From assembly GCA_963725615.1 (NCBI GenBank), contig CAVRZO010000019.1, positions 62,001 through 126,000 on the forward strand: a stretch of DNA of 64,000 bases. The letters run 5' to 3'. The notes beneath the pieces are model-generated. The model was not told the DNA's origin and did no database searches. It saw only the letters and a list, made by a program, of their open reading frames with translations. Shown here one piece after another: positions 1 through 8,153 of the stretch. Each line of letters begins with the position of its first letter. Position 1 is the first letter of the stretch. The translations under genes were made by a program, and so were the position numbers. The DNA comes from JAIQFF01 sp963725615 (lineage in GTDB: Bacteria; Acidobacteriota; Terriglobia; Terriglobales; Acidobacteriaceae).

Positions 1-22
1 GGAAAGGTATAGTATCTGCGCC

Positions 23-1357
23 ATGTGGAAACTTATTTTGCTATTACTGTGCCTGTCCATTCCTGCAATTGCGGCCGAGAAGATGTCTGCACCACAGCTT
101 ATCGATCTGGCCAAGTCCAACAGCGCGGGTCTCCGCGAAGCCATCACAAGCAGCTTCGACGCGAAGGACTTGAAGGAAGGGACTGCTTGGGCCGGCCGCG
201 GCCCGGACTTCTTTTTTGCCACGCAGGCGCCCTCGCAGCCGTCACTGTTGATTGATAATGCTGCCGGGCCGCAAATGCAACATCTCGCCGGCTCGGATCT
301 TTGGTATGCGGTGGCACACATCGAGCCCGCGGGCCGGCTGCATTCTTTCCACTACCTGGTGAATGGCGCTAAATTCGGCGGCAAACTGGATCTGCCGGCG
401 TTCGGTCCTCTTTCCTACCTGCAGCCGGGATTCCCATCAGGAACGCTATCCGAAAAGATCGTCCACACCAGCAAGATCTACGACGGGATGAAGAGTGAAT
501 ATTGGATTTACGTGCCGGCACAATACGATCCGAAAACGCCGGCGGCGCTCATGGTTTTCCAGGATGGCGGTGGCTACACCGCTCGTGATGGAAACAATCC
601 CACGCTTAATGTCCTCGACAACCTGATGGCGCAGAAAAAAATTCCCGTGATGATCGCCGTGTTCATCAATCCCGGCGACATTACAGACTCTCCGGGCACC
701 CCGACCTACAACTTCGTGAAGGCGTACTCGGACAAGTGGCACCGGACCCTCAAAGATTCAATGCGCAGCACGCTGTATGACACCGTGAGCGACCGCTATG
801 GCCGCTTCTTGCGGGATGAAGTTCTGGCTGAGGTTCAGGCGCGGTACAACATTCGCAAAGACGCCTACAGCTGGGCCATCACCGGTCTGTCGTCGGGCGG
901 CATCTGCTCCTTCAATGCCGCATGGCAGATGCCTGACCGATTCAGCCGCGTGATTTCATGGATTGGCAGCTACGCCAGCATCCAGTGGAAAGAAGACCCC
1001 GCGATTCCGGACGGAGGCCAGGACTATCCCGAGAAAATTCTGCGCGAGTCCAAGCGCAATATTCGAGTGTGGCTGCAGGACGGCTCCGAGGACGTGGAGA
1101 ACGAGCGTTACGGAAGCTGGCCTCTGGCCAACCTTCGCATGGCGAATGCGCTCAAGCTGAAGGATTACGACTTTCACTTCAGCTTCGGCAAGGGCACGCA
1201 TAACTCCGGCCAGGGCGCAGCCGAATTTCCGGAAGAAATGATCTGGCTCTGGCGAGATTACGATCCGGCCAAGAACGAGCAGGCATATGCGATGGAACCG
1301 TCAGAAAAAGCCAAGCCCCTGTTCCGGGTAGCGATTGCAAATCGCGATGCGGAGTAG
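23..1357 (+). CDS. Secreted enterochelin-esterase-like alpha/beta hydrolase
   Basis: Predicted 444-aa exported serine hydrolase of the putative esterase (enterochelin esterase/Fes-like) family. An N-terminal hydrophobic signal peptide ends near residue 18 (PAIAA). The nucleophile elbow is the GLSSGG motif near residue 288, and a late THNSGQ segment near residue 394 probably supplies the catalytic His. The first part (about residues 30-135) resembles the beta-sandwich that precedes the hydrolase domain in this family. The ATG at 23 is the first start available, and a TATAGT-like -10 lies just before it. The gene stands alone and converges on the DUF4440 gene. The substrate (ester, acylated sugar or siderophore) cannot be told from sequence. 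Confidence 0.82.
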   Translation: MWKLILLLLCLSIPAIAAEKMSAPQLIDLAKSNSAGLREAITSSFDAKDLKEGTAWAGRGPDFFFATQAPSQPSLLIDNAAGPQMQHLAGSDLWYAVAHIEPAGRLHSFHYLVNGAKFGGKLDLPAFGPLSYLQPGFPSGTLSEKIVHTSKIYDGMKSEYWIYVPAQYDPKTPAALMVFQDGGGYTARDGNNPTLNVLDNLMAQKKIPVMIAVFINPGDITDSPGTPTYNFVKAYSDKWHRTLKDSMRSTLYDTVSDRYGRFLRDEVLAEVQARYNIRKDAYSWAITGLSSGGICSFNAAWQMPDRFSRVISWIGSYASIQWKEDPAIPDGGQDYPEKILRESKRNIRVWLQDGSEDVENERYGSWPLANLRMANALKLKDYDFHFSFGKGTHNSGQGAAEFPEEMIWLWRDYDPAKNEQAYAMEPSEKAKPLFRVAIANRDAE

Positions 1358-1380
1358 GGACTGATGTGGGTTCGTGTGGA

Positions 1381-1399
1381 CGCGGGCGACTCGCCCGCG
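1381..1399. repeat. GC-rich palindrome (REP-like)
   Basis: A perfect 9-bp inverted repeat around one base, with arms CGCGGGCGA and TCGCCCGCG. It sits between convergent genes. The same 19-mer recurs twice at 12664-12736, so it belongs to a dispersed family. Confidence 0.75.
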
Positions 1400-1415
1400 T
1401 TTGCAATGGCCACGT

Positions 1416-1868
1416 TTAGTGCAGAACCGGCGTTGCATTGCTGGCGACGCAGACCCACTTGCCATCTTTGTATAACCAGGTGTCGACAAAGCGCTCTCGC
1501 CGGACGTAACTCTTGCCGCCTTCGACTCCTTTGGCGCGAAACACTCCGGTCGAGATCGCGGTATTGCCAAATACATGCACGCTCATCGATTCTGGCGAGA
1601 CCTGCTGCTCCTGAGAATTGTTGGCGGTGGCCTTTATGCTGCCTAGAAATTCGGCCTTGCTCTGGACGGAGCCGTCGTCGTTGATCAACACGATCTCATT
1701 GTCGAGGATTGAATCCAGTGCGCGAACGTCTCCGGCCTTGTAAGCCTGGTTCCAGGCTTTCTCGAGCGCGATGATTTTGGATCGCACAGCGGTCGCGGAA
1801 TCGTCTTGCGCGGGGACGAACAGAGCTGTCGTGCAGACCACGATCATCAAGCAAGGGCTCACTCTCAT
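1416..1868 (-). CDS. Exported SnoaL/DUF4440-like protein
   Basis: A 150-aa protein with a signal peptide (about residues 1-20, hydrophobic then VPAQ) followed by a single NTF2-like fold of the DUF4440 type. Typical features are the KAWNQAYKAGDVRALDSIL helix, the strand EIVLINDDG and the C-terminal strands ending WVCVASNATPV. Members are small periplasmic or secreted proteins, mostly of unknown function, sometimes binding small molecules. It is transcribed alone, convergent with the esterase gene. No catalytic residue can be assigned. Confidence 0.75.
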   Translation of the reverse strand: MRVSPCLMIVVCTTALFVPAQDDSATAVRSKIIALEKAWNQAYKAGDVRALDSILDNEIVLINDDGSVQSKAEFLGSIKATANNSQEQQVSPESMSVHVFGNTAISTGVFRAKGVEGGKSYVRRERFVDTWLYKDGKWVCVASNATPVLH

Positions 1869-1983
1869 CGGGCTGCCTCCTGATGTTGCGTATGGCTATG
1901 CAGTATAGGGCAATCTGATCGTCTTTCTCAGAGAGAGGTATCGAGGAAGGAATTGCACCGGCGGTAAAATTTGCAGGCGCCGC

Positions 1984-3927
1984 CTACTGTACAGGTGCAT
2001 CCTGCTTCCTGAAATGATCAAGTATCGCTTCCGCCTGCGAGCGGGTGACCACCGATGAAAGGGCTGCTGAGTCTGCCTGCTTAATCGCCTGGACGCTGCC
2101 AAAATGTTGCAGCAACCTCCGGGTTGTACTCTCCCCCACGCCGGGGATCTCCCGCAGTTCGGTGGAGCGGTCGCGCATCTGGCGCCGCTTGCGATGGAAG
2201 GTGACGGCAAAGCGGTGGGCTTCGTCGCGGATCAGCTGCACCAGGTGCAGTACCGGCGAGTGATGATCGAGCCCGACCGGCTCGTTCTCCTGACCGTAGA
2301 CATAAATGATTTCTTCGCGCTTGGCGATCGCCGCCAGCGGCTGGTTGATGATCTCCAGCGCTTCGAGCGCCTCGGCGGCGGCATGCAGCTGGCCCAGGCC
2401 TCCGTCGATCAGCACCAGGCTGGGCATTTTCTTCTTTTCTTCCTGAATACGCTTGTAGCGCCGCGTCACCACTTCGTGCATGGAGGCAAAATCATCCACG
2501 CCAATTACATCCCGGATAATGAACTTGCGGTAGTCTGACTTCTTCATCTGGCCGTCTTCCCACACCACCATCGAAGCTACCGTCTCAGCTCCCTGGATGT
2601 GAGAAATGTCGAAGCACTCGATGCGCTTCGGCAGCTCGGGCAGACCGAGGGCATCCTGTAACGCCTCCTGGATGGCCTTGGCATTCGGCTTCATTACCCG
2701 GAAGCGTTGATCATAAGACTGCTTGGCATTGTTGCCCGCCAGGTCGAGCAGCCCTCGCTTGTCCCCGCGCTGGGGTACAAGGATATGAACTCGTGTGGGA
2801 CGGGCACCCTCGCCCGCCACCTGCTCGGAGAGCAGGTCCTCTAAGGCCTCCCGATCTTCAAACTCCACCGGAACGTAGATGTTCCGCGGAACGTAAGGCT
2901 GGCCGATATAAAGCTGGTTTAGAAAAGCAGAGAAGAATTCGCCGGGATGGAATGATTCCGTGGAGCGATGTGCGTCTTCGCCGGTCAGGTCTTCCGGCTG
3001 AACTGCCGAGCTTTGCTCGGCTGGGCGGGCGAGGGCGCCCGCCCCTACGTGGTCTGTGGCGATTTCCGGCAGATCTTCCCAGAAGAACTCCCGCCGGTCG
3101 AGCACCCTGCCGCCGCGCATGTGGAACAGGTTTACGGCCAGCATGCCGTTTTCGTAGTGGTAGCCGAAGACGTCGGCATCGTCGCCTTCAACCGCCGCAA
3201 TGCGTTGCTTCTCCTGCAACTGCTCGACCGTGGAAATCAGGTCGCGATATCTCGCGGCACGCTCGTATTCTTCGGCTTCCGCGGTTTGGCCCATGCGCTG
3301 GCGGAGGGAACGCAATAGGTCAGTGGGCCGTCCTTCGAGAAACATTCTCACGTCCCTCACGGCTTCCTGATAGATCTCCGGCGTGGTCAACCCTTCCACG
3401 CACGGTCCCTGACAACGTTTGATGTAGTACTGCAGACAGGGGCGCGGGTGATAGCGCGTAAGGTCCACCTTGCAGGACGGAACCATAAAGTGCCGGTGGA
3501 TCAAGTCTACGATTCGATACGCCAGGTTTGCCGGGAAATATGGACCGTAGTACGAGCTGCCATCTTTCCGCAGGCGCCGCGTGACATAGACGCGGGGAAA
3601 GCGCTCGCCCAAGGTGAGCTTCACGTATGGATAAGTCTTGTCGTCGCGTAGCAGAATGTTGAAGCGCGGCTTCTTCTGCTTGATCAGGTGGTTCTCAAGC
3701 GCAAGCGCTTCTTTGTTATTGGCCACGACGATGTAATCCACATCCACCGCCTCGCGCACCAGGGAATCGGTCTTGGCATCTTCCCAGCGCCCCTCGCGGA
3801 AGTATGAAGACACGCGGCTGCGCAGGTTGTTGGCCTTGCCGACGTAGATGACTTCGCCCTCAGCGTTCTTGTAGAGATACACGCCGGCTGAGATCGGCAA
3901 GCTGCGGATTTTGGCCTGAAGATCCAT
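1984..3927 (-). CDS. uvrC: Excinuclease ABC subunit C with in-frame repeat insertions
   Basis: UvrC makes the dual incisions in nucleotide excision repair together with UvrAB. Domains in order: GIY-YIG nuclease (residues 10-90, with GVYLYKNA and VIYVGKA), cysteine-containing segment, UVR helix pair (about 205-240), RNase H-like endonuclease core (about 440-560, FDISHIQG and VIGVDDFASM) and C-terminal helix-hairpin-helix (LREIPGVGESTTRRLL). At 647 aa it is somewhat long. Two extra stretches, at about residues 293-320 (GAGALARPAEQSS) and 370-380 (AGEGARPTR), coincide with GC-rich palindromes of the dispersed repeat family and fall between conserved blocks without breaking the frame. The ATG at 3927 fits the normal N-terminus. 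Confidence 0.96.
   Translation of the reverse strand: MDLQAKIRSLPISAGVYLYKNAEGEVIYVGKANNLRSRVSSYFREGRWEDAKTDSLVREAVDVDYIVVANNKEALALENHLIKQKKPRFNILLRDDKTYPYVKLTLGERFPRVYVTRRLRKDGSSYYGPYFPANLAYRIVDLIHRHFMVPSCKVDLTRYHPRPCLQYYIKRCQGPCVEGLTTPEIYQEAVRDVRMFLEGRPTDLLRSLRQRMGQTAEAEEYERAARYRDLISTVEQLQEKQRIAAVEGDDADVFGYHYENGMLAVNLFHMRGGRVLDRREFFWEDLPEIATDHVGAGALARPAEQSSAVQPEDLTGEDAHRSTESFHPGEFFSAFLNQLYIGQPYVPRNIYVPVEFEDREALEDLLSEQVAGEGARPTRVHILVPQRGDKRGLLDLAGNNAKQSYDQRFRVMKPNAKAIQEALQDALGLPELPKRIECFDISHIQGAETVASMVVWEDGQMKKSDYRKFIIRDVIGVDDFASMHEVVTRRYKRIQEEKKKMPSLVLIDGGLGQLHAAAEALEALEIINQPLAAIAKREEIIYVYGQENEPVGLDHHSPVLHLVQLIRDEAHRFAVTFHRKRRQMRDRSTELREIPGVGESTTRRLLQHFGSVQAIKQADSAALSSVVTRSQAEAILDHFRKQDAPVQ
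2801..2816. repeat. Palindromic repeat inside uvrC
   Basis: A CGGGC/GCCCG hairpin with the sequence style of the intergenic repeats at 6545 and 13937. It is translated as part of uvrC (residues GEGARP) in a loop where most UvrC proteins are shorter. Confidence 0.5.
3005..3052. repeat. Composite REP-like element inserted in frame in uvrC
   Basis: Two adjacent hairpins: GCCGAGC-TTT-GCTCGGC (3005-3021) and GGGCGGGC-6nt-GCCCGCCC (3023-3044), followed by CTACGTGG. The same tail follows the palindrome at 14016-14044, so this is a member of the dispersed family that has become coding sequence (residues GAGALARPAEQSS of UvrC). Confidence 0.7.
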
Positions 3928-4018
3928 GTGGTGAGTCCGGGATTATCTATTTTAGACGAGTGAGATGGTTCCGCGGGTGCTGCCCGCGATCACACTCGGA
4001 AGCAGGCCTGATCCCGGG

Positions 4019-4128
4019 CGTCATCCTGAACGGCCTTCAGGCCGTGAAGGATCTAGCGCGTGGCTGCATGAATCCGGCTAGAGTGCACATCCGCTTCACG
4101 CAAGATGCTTCGCAAGCTCAGCATGACG
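4019..4128. repeat. Dispersed repeat with 11-bp terminal inverted repeats
   Basis: The left end CGTCATCCTGA and right end TCAGCATGACG are inverted repeats with one mismatch. Internal segments (GAAGGATC, GATGCTTCGC) are of the type seen in many soil-bacterial dispersed intergenic repeats. A related right end (CTCAGGATGAC) occurs near 25200. It has no coding capacity and lies between uvrC and the toxin-antitoxin pair. Confidence 0.5.
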
Positions 4129-4159
4129 TCAGGTAGGGAATGTGTTACAGTTATGTTGT

Positions 4160-4372
4160 ATGAGTCATACACTAACAATACGTCTTACGGAGGAGTTGTT
4201 GACCTGGCTGAAGGAAGTGTCCCGCCGAACCGGCTTGCCGGTTGGTCGAATTATTCGCCAGCAACTAGAAAGTGCCGCGTCAGAAAAGGGAAACCAGAAG
4301 TTTCTCCGCCACGCCGGCAGAATCAGCGGGCCGTCCGACTTGTCCTCGCGCAAAGGGTTCTCGCGGAAATGA
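4160..4372 (+). CDS. Ribbon-helix-helix antitoxin (VapB/CopG-like)
   Basis: A 70-aa protein starting at MSHTLTIRL, with a short beta strand followed by two helices (LTEELLTWLKEVSRRTGLPVGRIIRQQLE), the ribbon-helix-helix pattern of a DNA-binding antitoxin. The tail is basic and probably disordered, as expected for toxin binding. Its stop codon overlaps the start of the PIN gene (ATGA), so the two are translationally coupled. The complex probably represses its own promoter just upstream. An ATG 18 nt earlier is less likely because it adds a non-conserved MLQLCC. Confidence 0.75.
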   Translation: MSHTLTIRLTEELLTWLKEVSRRTGLPVGRIIRQQLESAASEKGNQKFLRHAGRISGPSDLSSRKGFSRK

Positions 4373-4776
4373 AGGGAATTGCCGACACCGGCTTCATTGT
4401 TGCCTTTGGCAATCGTAGCGACAGCCATCACCTTTGGGCCGTAGACTTCGCCAAAACAATCACGGAGCCCTTGCTTACTTGCGAGGCGGTTTTGGCCGAG
4501 GCCGCGTTTCACTTGGGATCCAGCGCTTACATCTTGTCTCTGCTACAAGATGAAATGCTGCGCATTGCTTTTGATTGCGTCCGGAACCTGGACCAACTAC
4601 GCGATCTGGCCCGCCGTTACGAGGACCGCAAGCCCGATTTGGCCGACCTGTGTTTGGTTCGCATGAGTGAACTCTATCCCCGTCACGCGGTCGTCACGGT
4701 GGACGAGAACGACTTTCGGGTCTATCGGCGGAACAAGCGTGAAGTGATCCCCACGATTTGCCCACCTCGTGCATAA
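4369..4776 (+). CDS. PIN-domain toxin (VapC-like RNase)
   Basis: A 135-aa PIN-domain protein. The acidic metal-binding residues expected of the family are visible: Asp in MKGIADTGF, Glu in TCEAVLAEAAF, Asp in DLADLCLVRM and the last Asp in VVTVDENDFRVY. Such toxins are Mg-dependent ribonucleases that cut tRNA or rRNA, held inactive by the RHH partner encoded four bases overlapping upstream. The ATG at 4369 is inside the antitoxin stop, the classic TA arrangement. Gene length matches the family. The exact RNA target is unknown. Confidence 0.8.
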   Translation: MKGIADTGFIVAFGNRSDSHHLWAVDFAKTITEPLLTCEAVLAEAAFHLGSSAYILSLLQDEMLRIAFDCVRNLDQLRDLARRYEDRKPDLADLCLVRMSELYPRHAVVTVDENDFRVYRRNKREVIPTICPPRA

Positions 4777-5042
4777 AACTGCACCATATAAAATTTCCTC
4801 AGTTCGTAGCGCCTTTGCACGAAAGTTGCTGGCTGGTTGTGCCAGTCCCGTCATCCGTTATCTTGTAAGTCTTCTATTCTCAGTATGTTGCAGACCGGTT
4901 CCGCCACTTCCACTGTTGGCACCTTCCGTGCTCTTGTACAATGTGAACGCGAGAGAAGCCCTCCCCGGCTAACCGCGTGAACAGATTTTAGAATCAAAGA
5001 AGCTGAGTTTTGCGAGATGAGTGAGGAAGGAGCCCTCCTACA

Positions 5043-5777
5043 ATGAATCGCACTTCGTTAATTGTTCTACTGGCGACAAGCATGGCGGCCACGGTCGGAT
5101 GCGCCAGCAAGAATTATGTCCGTCAAGAGACCACGCCGCTGATCAACAAGACCAATGAGCTTGATGATCTGACTGCCAAAAACACCAATGCCATCAAAGA
5201 TGTGGATGCGCGGGCGCAAGCCGCTATTCAAGAGGTAACGGCCAAGGCTGCCGCGGTTGATCAGAAGGCGCAAGCCGCCGCCGATCAGGCAGGACAGGCC
5301 CAGACCCAGGCCGACAACGCCGTCCATCGCGTTGATTCGCTGCAGAACACCGTGGCCAATCTGGACAACTATCGCGTGGTCACCGAAACCGCCGTGCATT
5401 TCGGTTTCGACAAGGACAACCTGACCAAGACCGCGCAGGAAGCCCTTGACCAGCTTTCCGCCGATGTGGCCAACGCCAAGGGATACATCATCACTGTCGA
5501 AGGCGGTACGGACTCAGTGGGCGACGCTGAATACAACTATGCCCTGAGCGAGCGCCGCGCTGATTCGGTCATTCAATACCTGGCTTCGAAGCACAGCATC
5601 CCGGCACACAAGATTTATCTGATCGGTCTGGGCAAAGATAAGCCGGTAGAGCCGAACACCACCCGGGACGGACGAGCCAAGAACCGTCGCGTAGATGTCC
5701 GCCTCATGACCAACTCGACTGACAGCGCGACTCCGGCGCAGCACACGCCGACAGCCGCCGCTCCGCCGTCGATGTAA
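5043..5777 (+). CDS. OmpA-family outer-membrane lipoprotein (Pal-like)
   Basis: A 244-aa lipoprotein: signal peptide with lipobox around VGCAS (Cys about residue 20), then an Ala/Gln-rich coiled coil (residues 30-110, heptad-like KAAAVDQKAQAAADQ), then an OmpA/MotB peptidoglycan-binding domain (about 115-225) with VHFGFDKDNL, GGTDSVGDAEYNYALSERRA and GLGKDKP..RAKNRRVDVRL. It should anchor the outer membrane to peptidoglycan. The coiled coil resembles that of Lpp. It is monocistronic and followed by a strong terminator. Confidence 0.88.
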   Translation: MNRTSLIVLLATSMAATVGCASKNYVRQETTPLINKTNELDDLTAKNTNAIKDVDARAQAAIQEVTAKAAAVDQKAQAAADQAGQAQTQADNAVHRVDSLQNTVANLDNYRVVTETAVHFGFDKDNLTKTAQEALDQLSADVANAKGYIITVEGGTDSVGDAEYNYALSERRADSVIQYLASKHSIPAHKIYLIGLGKDKPVEPNTTRDGRAKNRRVDVRLMTNSTDSATPAQHTPTAAAPPSM

Positions 5778-5806
5778 TTCCGGTCGGCAAGTTTTTCACT
5801 AACTCC

Positions 5807-5844
5807 AGCTGCTCCACTTTCCCCCGTGGAGCAGCTCTTTTTTT
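5807..5844 (+). terminator. Rho-independent terminator after OmpA lipoprotein gene
   Basis: A perfect 11-bp stem AGCTGCTCCAC/GTGGAGCAGCT with an 8-nt loop, followed directly by CTTTTTTT on the + strand. Confidence 0.93.
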
Positions 5845-5941
5845 GACCGGACCTCGGATGTCAGACCTCGGACGTCACGAGTCAGTGGAGTTTTGGATCC
5901 AGCCGAAGTCCGACGCCGCTTTTCGGCGTTACAATAGATCG

Positions 5942-6511
5942 ATGCGGCGACTGATTTTTCTGCTCGCAGCCTCTCTATTTCTGGCCGGCTCCGCTGCGAC
6001 GGGCCAGAGGCAGGAAGGCGAAAGGGATGCCAATCAAAACCAGCCTCCCCCGCGTTCCGAGCGTAGCAAGGAAGCCGGGGAGAGTTCCAGCCGCGACAGC
6101 CGAATCGATCTGAGCCCGCCCAGCAACGACGCCAAGGACCATCCCAACAGCACTCTGCCTCAGGACGACACCGAAGATAATTCTTCAGGAGACGTAGGGG
6201 AATTTCATACTTTCGATCCGCATCGGGCTGCGAAGGACATCGAAGTCGGTGATTTTTACTTCAAGCGGAAGAATTACCGCGCGGCGCTCGAGCGCTACCG
6301 CGAAGCACTGCTCTATAAACCGCACGACGCCCTTGCCAACTTCCGCATGGGGCAAGCCCTCGAAAAGCTGGCCCGACGCGAAGAGGCTGCCGAGTGCTAT
6401 CAGGAGTACTTAAAAATCCTGCCGAACGGTCCCCAAGCAGAAGAGGCGAAGAAAGCTCTGGAGAAACTCAAAGCCAGTGCACCATCAGAAAAAAACCAAG
6501 CCAATCAATAA
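5942..6511 (+). CDS. Exported TPR-repeat protein
   Basis: A 189-aa protein. A signal peptide (MRRLIFLLAASLFLAGSA) is followed by a low-complexity polar segment (residues 25-95, rich in Asp, Ser, Gln) and about two and a half tetratricopeptide repeats (residues 100-180: AAKDIEVGDFYFKRKNYRAA, LLYKPHDALANFRMGQALE, LARREEAAECYQEYLKILP). This is a scaffold for protein-protein contact in the periplasm or at the outer membrane. The in-frame open region starts 99 nt earlier, but the ATG at 5942 gives the clean signal peptide. The partner is unknown. Confidence 0.78.
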   Translation: MRRLIFLLAASLFLAGSAATGQRQEGERDANQNQPPPRSERSKEAGESSSRDSRIDLSPPSNDAKDHPNSTLPQDDTEDNSSGDVGEFHTFDPHRAAKDIEVGDFYFKRKNYRAALERYREALLYKPHDALANFRMGQALEKLARREEAAECYQEYLKILPNGPQAEEAKKALEKLKASAPSEKNQANQ

Positions 6512-6544
6512 CCCCACTCCGTCATCCTAGCAGTGGATGCGCGG

Positions 6545-6663
6545 GGCGGGCACCCCCGCCCGCCGCTCTTCGCGTAGATCCTGGTTTGGAGATTTGCAGC
6601 GGGGCTCGATACAAAGTCAAAATCAAAAGCGGCGGGCGAGGGCGCCCTGCCCCACAGGGCATG
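6545..6663. repeat. Pair of REP-like palindromes
   Basis: GGCGGGC/GCCCGCC hairpin at 6545-6564, and a second GC-rich copy at about 6630-6660 (GGCGGGCGAGGGCGCC). They lie between convergent genes and carry the same core as the copy in uvrC. Confidence 0.6.
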
Positions 6664-6725
6664 GCTCAGAGGGTCGAAGCACCGCAAGAACAGTCCCAGG
6701 AATTTTCGGTAGCTGCTGAGAACGC

Positions 6726-7343
6726 CTATTTCTCCACCCGAATAAAATCCCCGCTGGACGCATTTACCGCCACCTTCAGCTTGTAATCATCACGGGTCAC
6801 GCCGTAAATAACATGCCATATAAGCTCGTTGGTCGCCGAACTCCAATCGAGAACGTAGAGAATGGGAGTATCCGGGGTCTTGGCAAGAAGTTTGTCGCCG
6901 CCATGCTTCTGGGCCACTTCGAGTGCCTTGTCCGAGTCCACCTTGAGGAAGGCTACGTCGAAGACCTGTGTATTGGTGTTAGTCGGACTATAGGTGTCCT
7001 CCGTGCCGGGGTTAATGCCGCGGTCGGGGCCAACTTCTCCTGACCAGGTGTAGGACTTCACGCCGCGTTGCAGAGGCGAGGCGAACGATGCTCGCCATAT
7101 CCCCGACTTTCCCTCTTTGCCCTTGGCATCGTCGGTAATCATTGATTCGAGACGGTAGGGCTGGGCGTCGCGTGCCCATCCCCGGGCGGCGATCAAAAGC
7201 TTCTGAAAGGCGGCTCGTCCAGTGACGAATTCCGCGGGCTTGGGCTGAGGTTTCTCGACGGGCGTCGGCGTCGTCGGCTGCGACGAGCAGCCAGTCATCA
7301 TGATCAGCGCCAGCATTGCCATCAGCAACTTCTTCATAGCCAC
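6726..7343 (-). CDS. Lipoprotein of unknown function
   Basis: A 205-aa lipoprotein with a type II signal peptide (lipobox MTGCSS, Cys about residue 19) and a Pro/Thr-rich spacer. The mature domain contains the segments GRAAFQKLLIAARGWA, YTWSGEVGPDRG and VLDWSSATNELIWHVIYG, with a C-terminal strand KVAVNASSGDFIRVEK that resembles PepSY/YpeB-like folds. No function can be assigned. It is transcribed alone, divergent from the DinB-like gene, with a 77-nt shared promoter region. Confidence 0.7.
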   Translation of the reverse strand: MAMKKLLMAMLALIMMTGCSSQPTTPTPVEKPQPKPAEFVTGRAAFQKLLIAARGWARDAQPYRLESMITDDAKGKEGKSGIWRASFASPLQRGVKSYTWSGEVGPDRGINPGTEDTYSPTNTNTQVFDVAFLKVDSDKALEVAQKHGGDKLLAKTPDTPILYVLDWSSATNELIWHVIYGVTRDDYKLKVAVNASSGDFIRVEK

Positions 7344-7420
7344 CTTCCTGTCATGCGTATGAAATTTTGCAACCGGAAATGCCGGGGCCTATTCTACTAG
7401 AGAGAGCAATCCGAGGGGCC

Positions 7421-7933
7421 ATGGATTCGTATCTGGAATGTTTGCAGCAGGCAATTGCGGGCGCGACCAGCGACATGAGCAGGGAGCAACTGACGCGCAA
7501 GATGAATGGGAAGTGGAGCGCGGCAGAAGTGCTTGAGCATCTCTACCTGACCTACACGGGAACCCAAAAAGCTTTCGAGCGCTGCCTCAAAGCAGGAAAG
7601 CCGCTGGCTGGTATTCCCACTTTCAAGCAAAGAGTTGCGGCCACTGCGGTCACGGAGTTCGGTTATTTCCCCAAGGGCCGGAAATCGCCCGATCCGGTTC
7701 TGCCCAAGGGCATGTCCGCCGAGGAAGTGGTTGCCGTCATCGGTCCCCAGATCGCTGCCATGGACAAGGCGATCGCACAATGCGAAGAGCGCTATGGCTC
7801 GCGCATCAAGGTCCTGGATCATCCCATTCTTGGACCTTTGACGGCGAGGCAATGGCGGAAGTTTCACCTCGCCCACGGACGGCACCATGTGAAGCAGATT
7901 TCGAGATTGAAAATAACCCAGAGCCGCTCATAG
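7421..7933 (+). CDS. DinB-like/DUF1569 protein
   Basis: A 170-aa all-helical protein of the DinB/YfiT-like superfamily. Characteristic are the first helix with KWSAAEVLEHLYLTYTGTQ, whose His is the usual first metal ligand, and the late HLAHGRHHVKQI motif, which carries the HxxxH ligands. Members are metal-binding enzymes, some of them thiol-dependent transferases, but most are uncharacterised. The ATG at 7421 is preceded by GAGGGG. An in-frame ATG at 7367 would add 18 residues without conserved features. Confidence 0.75.
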   Translation: MDSYLECLQQAIAGATSDMSREQLTRKMNGKWSAAEVLEHLYLTYTGTQKAFERCLKAGKPLAGIPTFKQRVAATAVTEFGYFPKGRKSPDPVLPKGMSAEEVVAVIGPQIAAMDKAIAQCEERYGSRIKVLDHPILGPLTARQWRKFHLAHGRHHVKQISRLKITQSRS

Positions 7934-8040
7934 CGGGTGGTCCAGCGTGTTTGGATTGAGATCACAGCGTATTACGCCCGAAAGGGATTTTCCCCGACAA
8001 CCGGGGCGGGAACCCAAAGTATTGGTTTGGCGAGTCTGAC

Positions 8041-8068
8041 TTGACAACACAAGAAAACAGAGTAACGT
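8041..8068 (+). promoter_or_regulatory. Possible sigma70-type promoter
   Basis: TTGACA at 8041-8046 and TAACGT at 8063-8068 with a 16-nt spacer, about 85 nt before the TPR gene. The -10 match is weak. Confidence 0.35.
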
Positions 8069-8153
8069 GATTCTGTTTTCGCGATACTTTCTCCAGATAT
8101 CCGTATCAACACGGGGCCCAGGTTGGTAAACGAACGATCAGGAAACACCGGTA

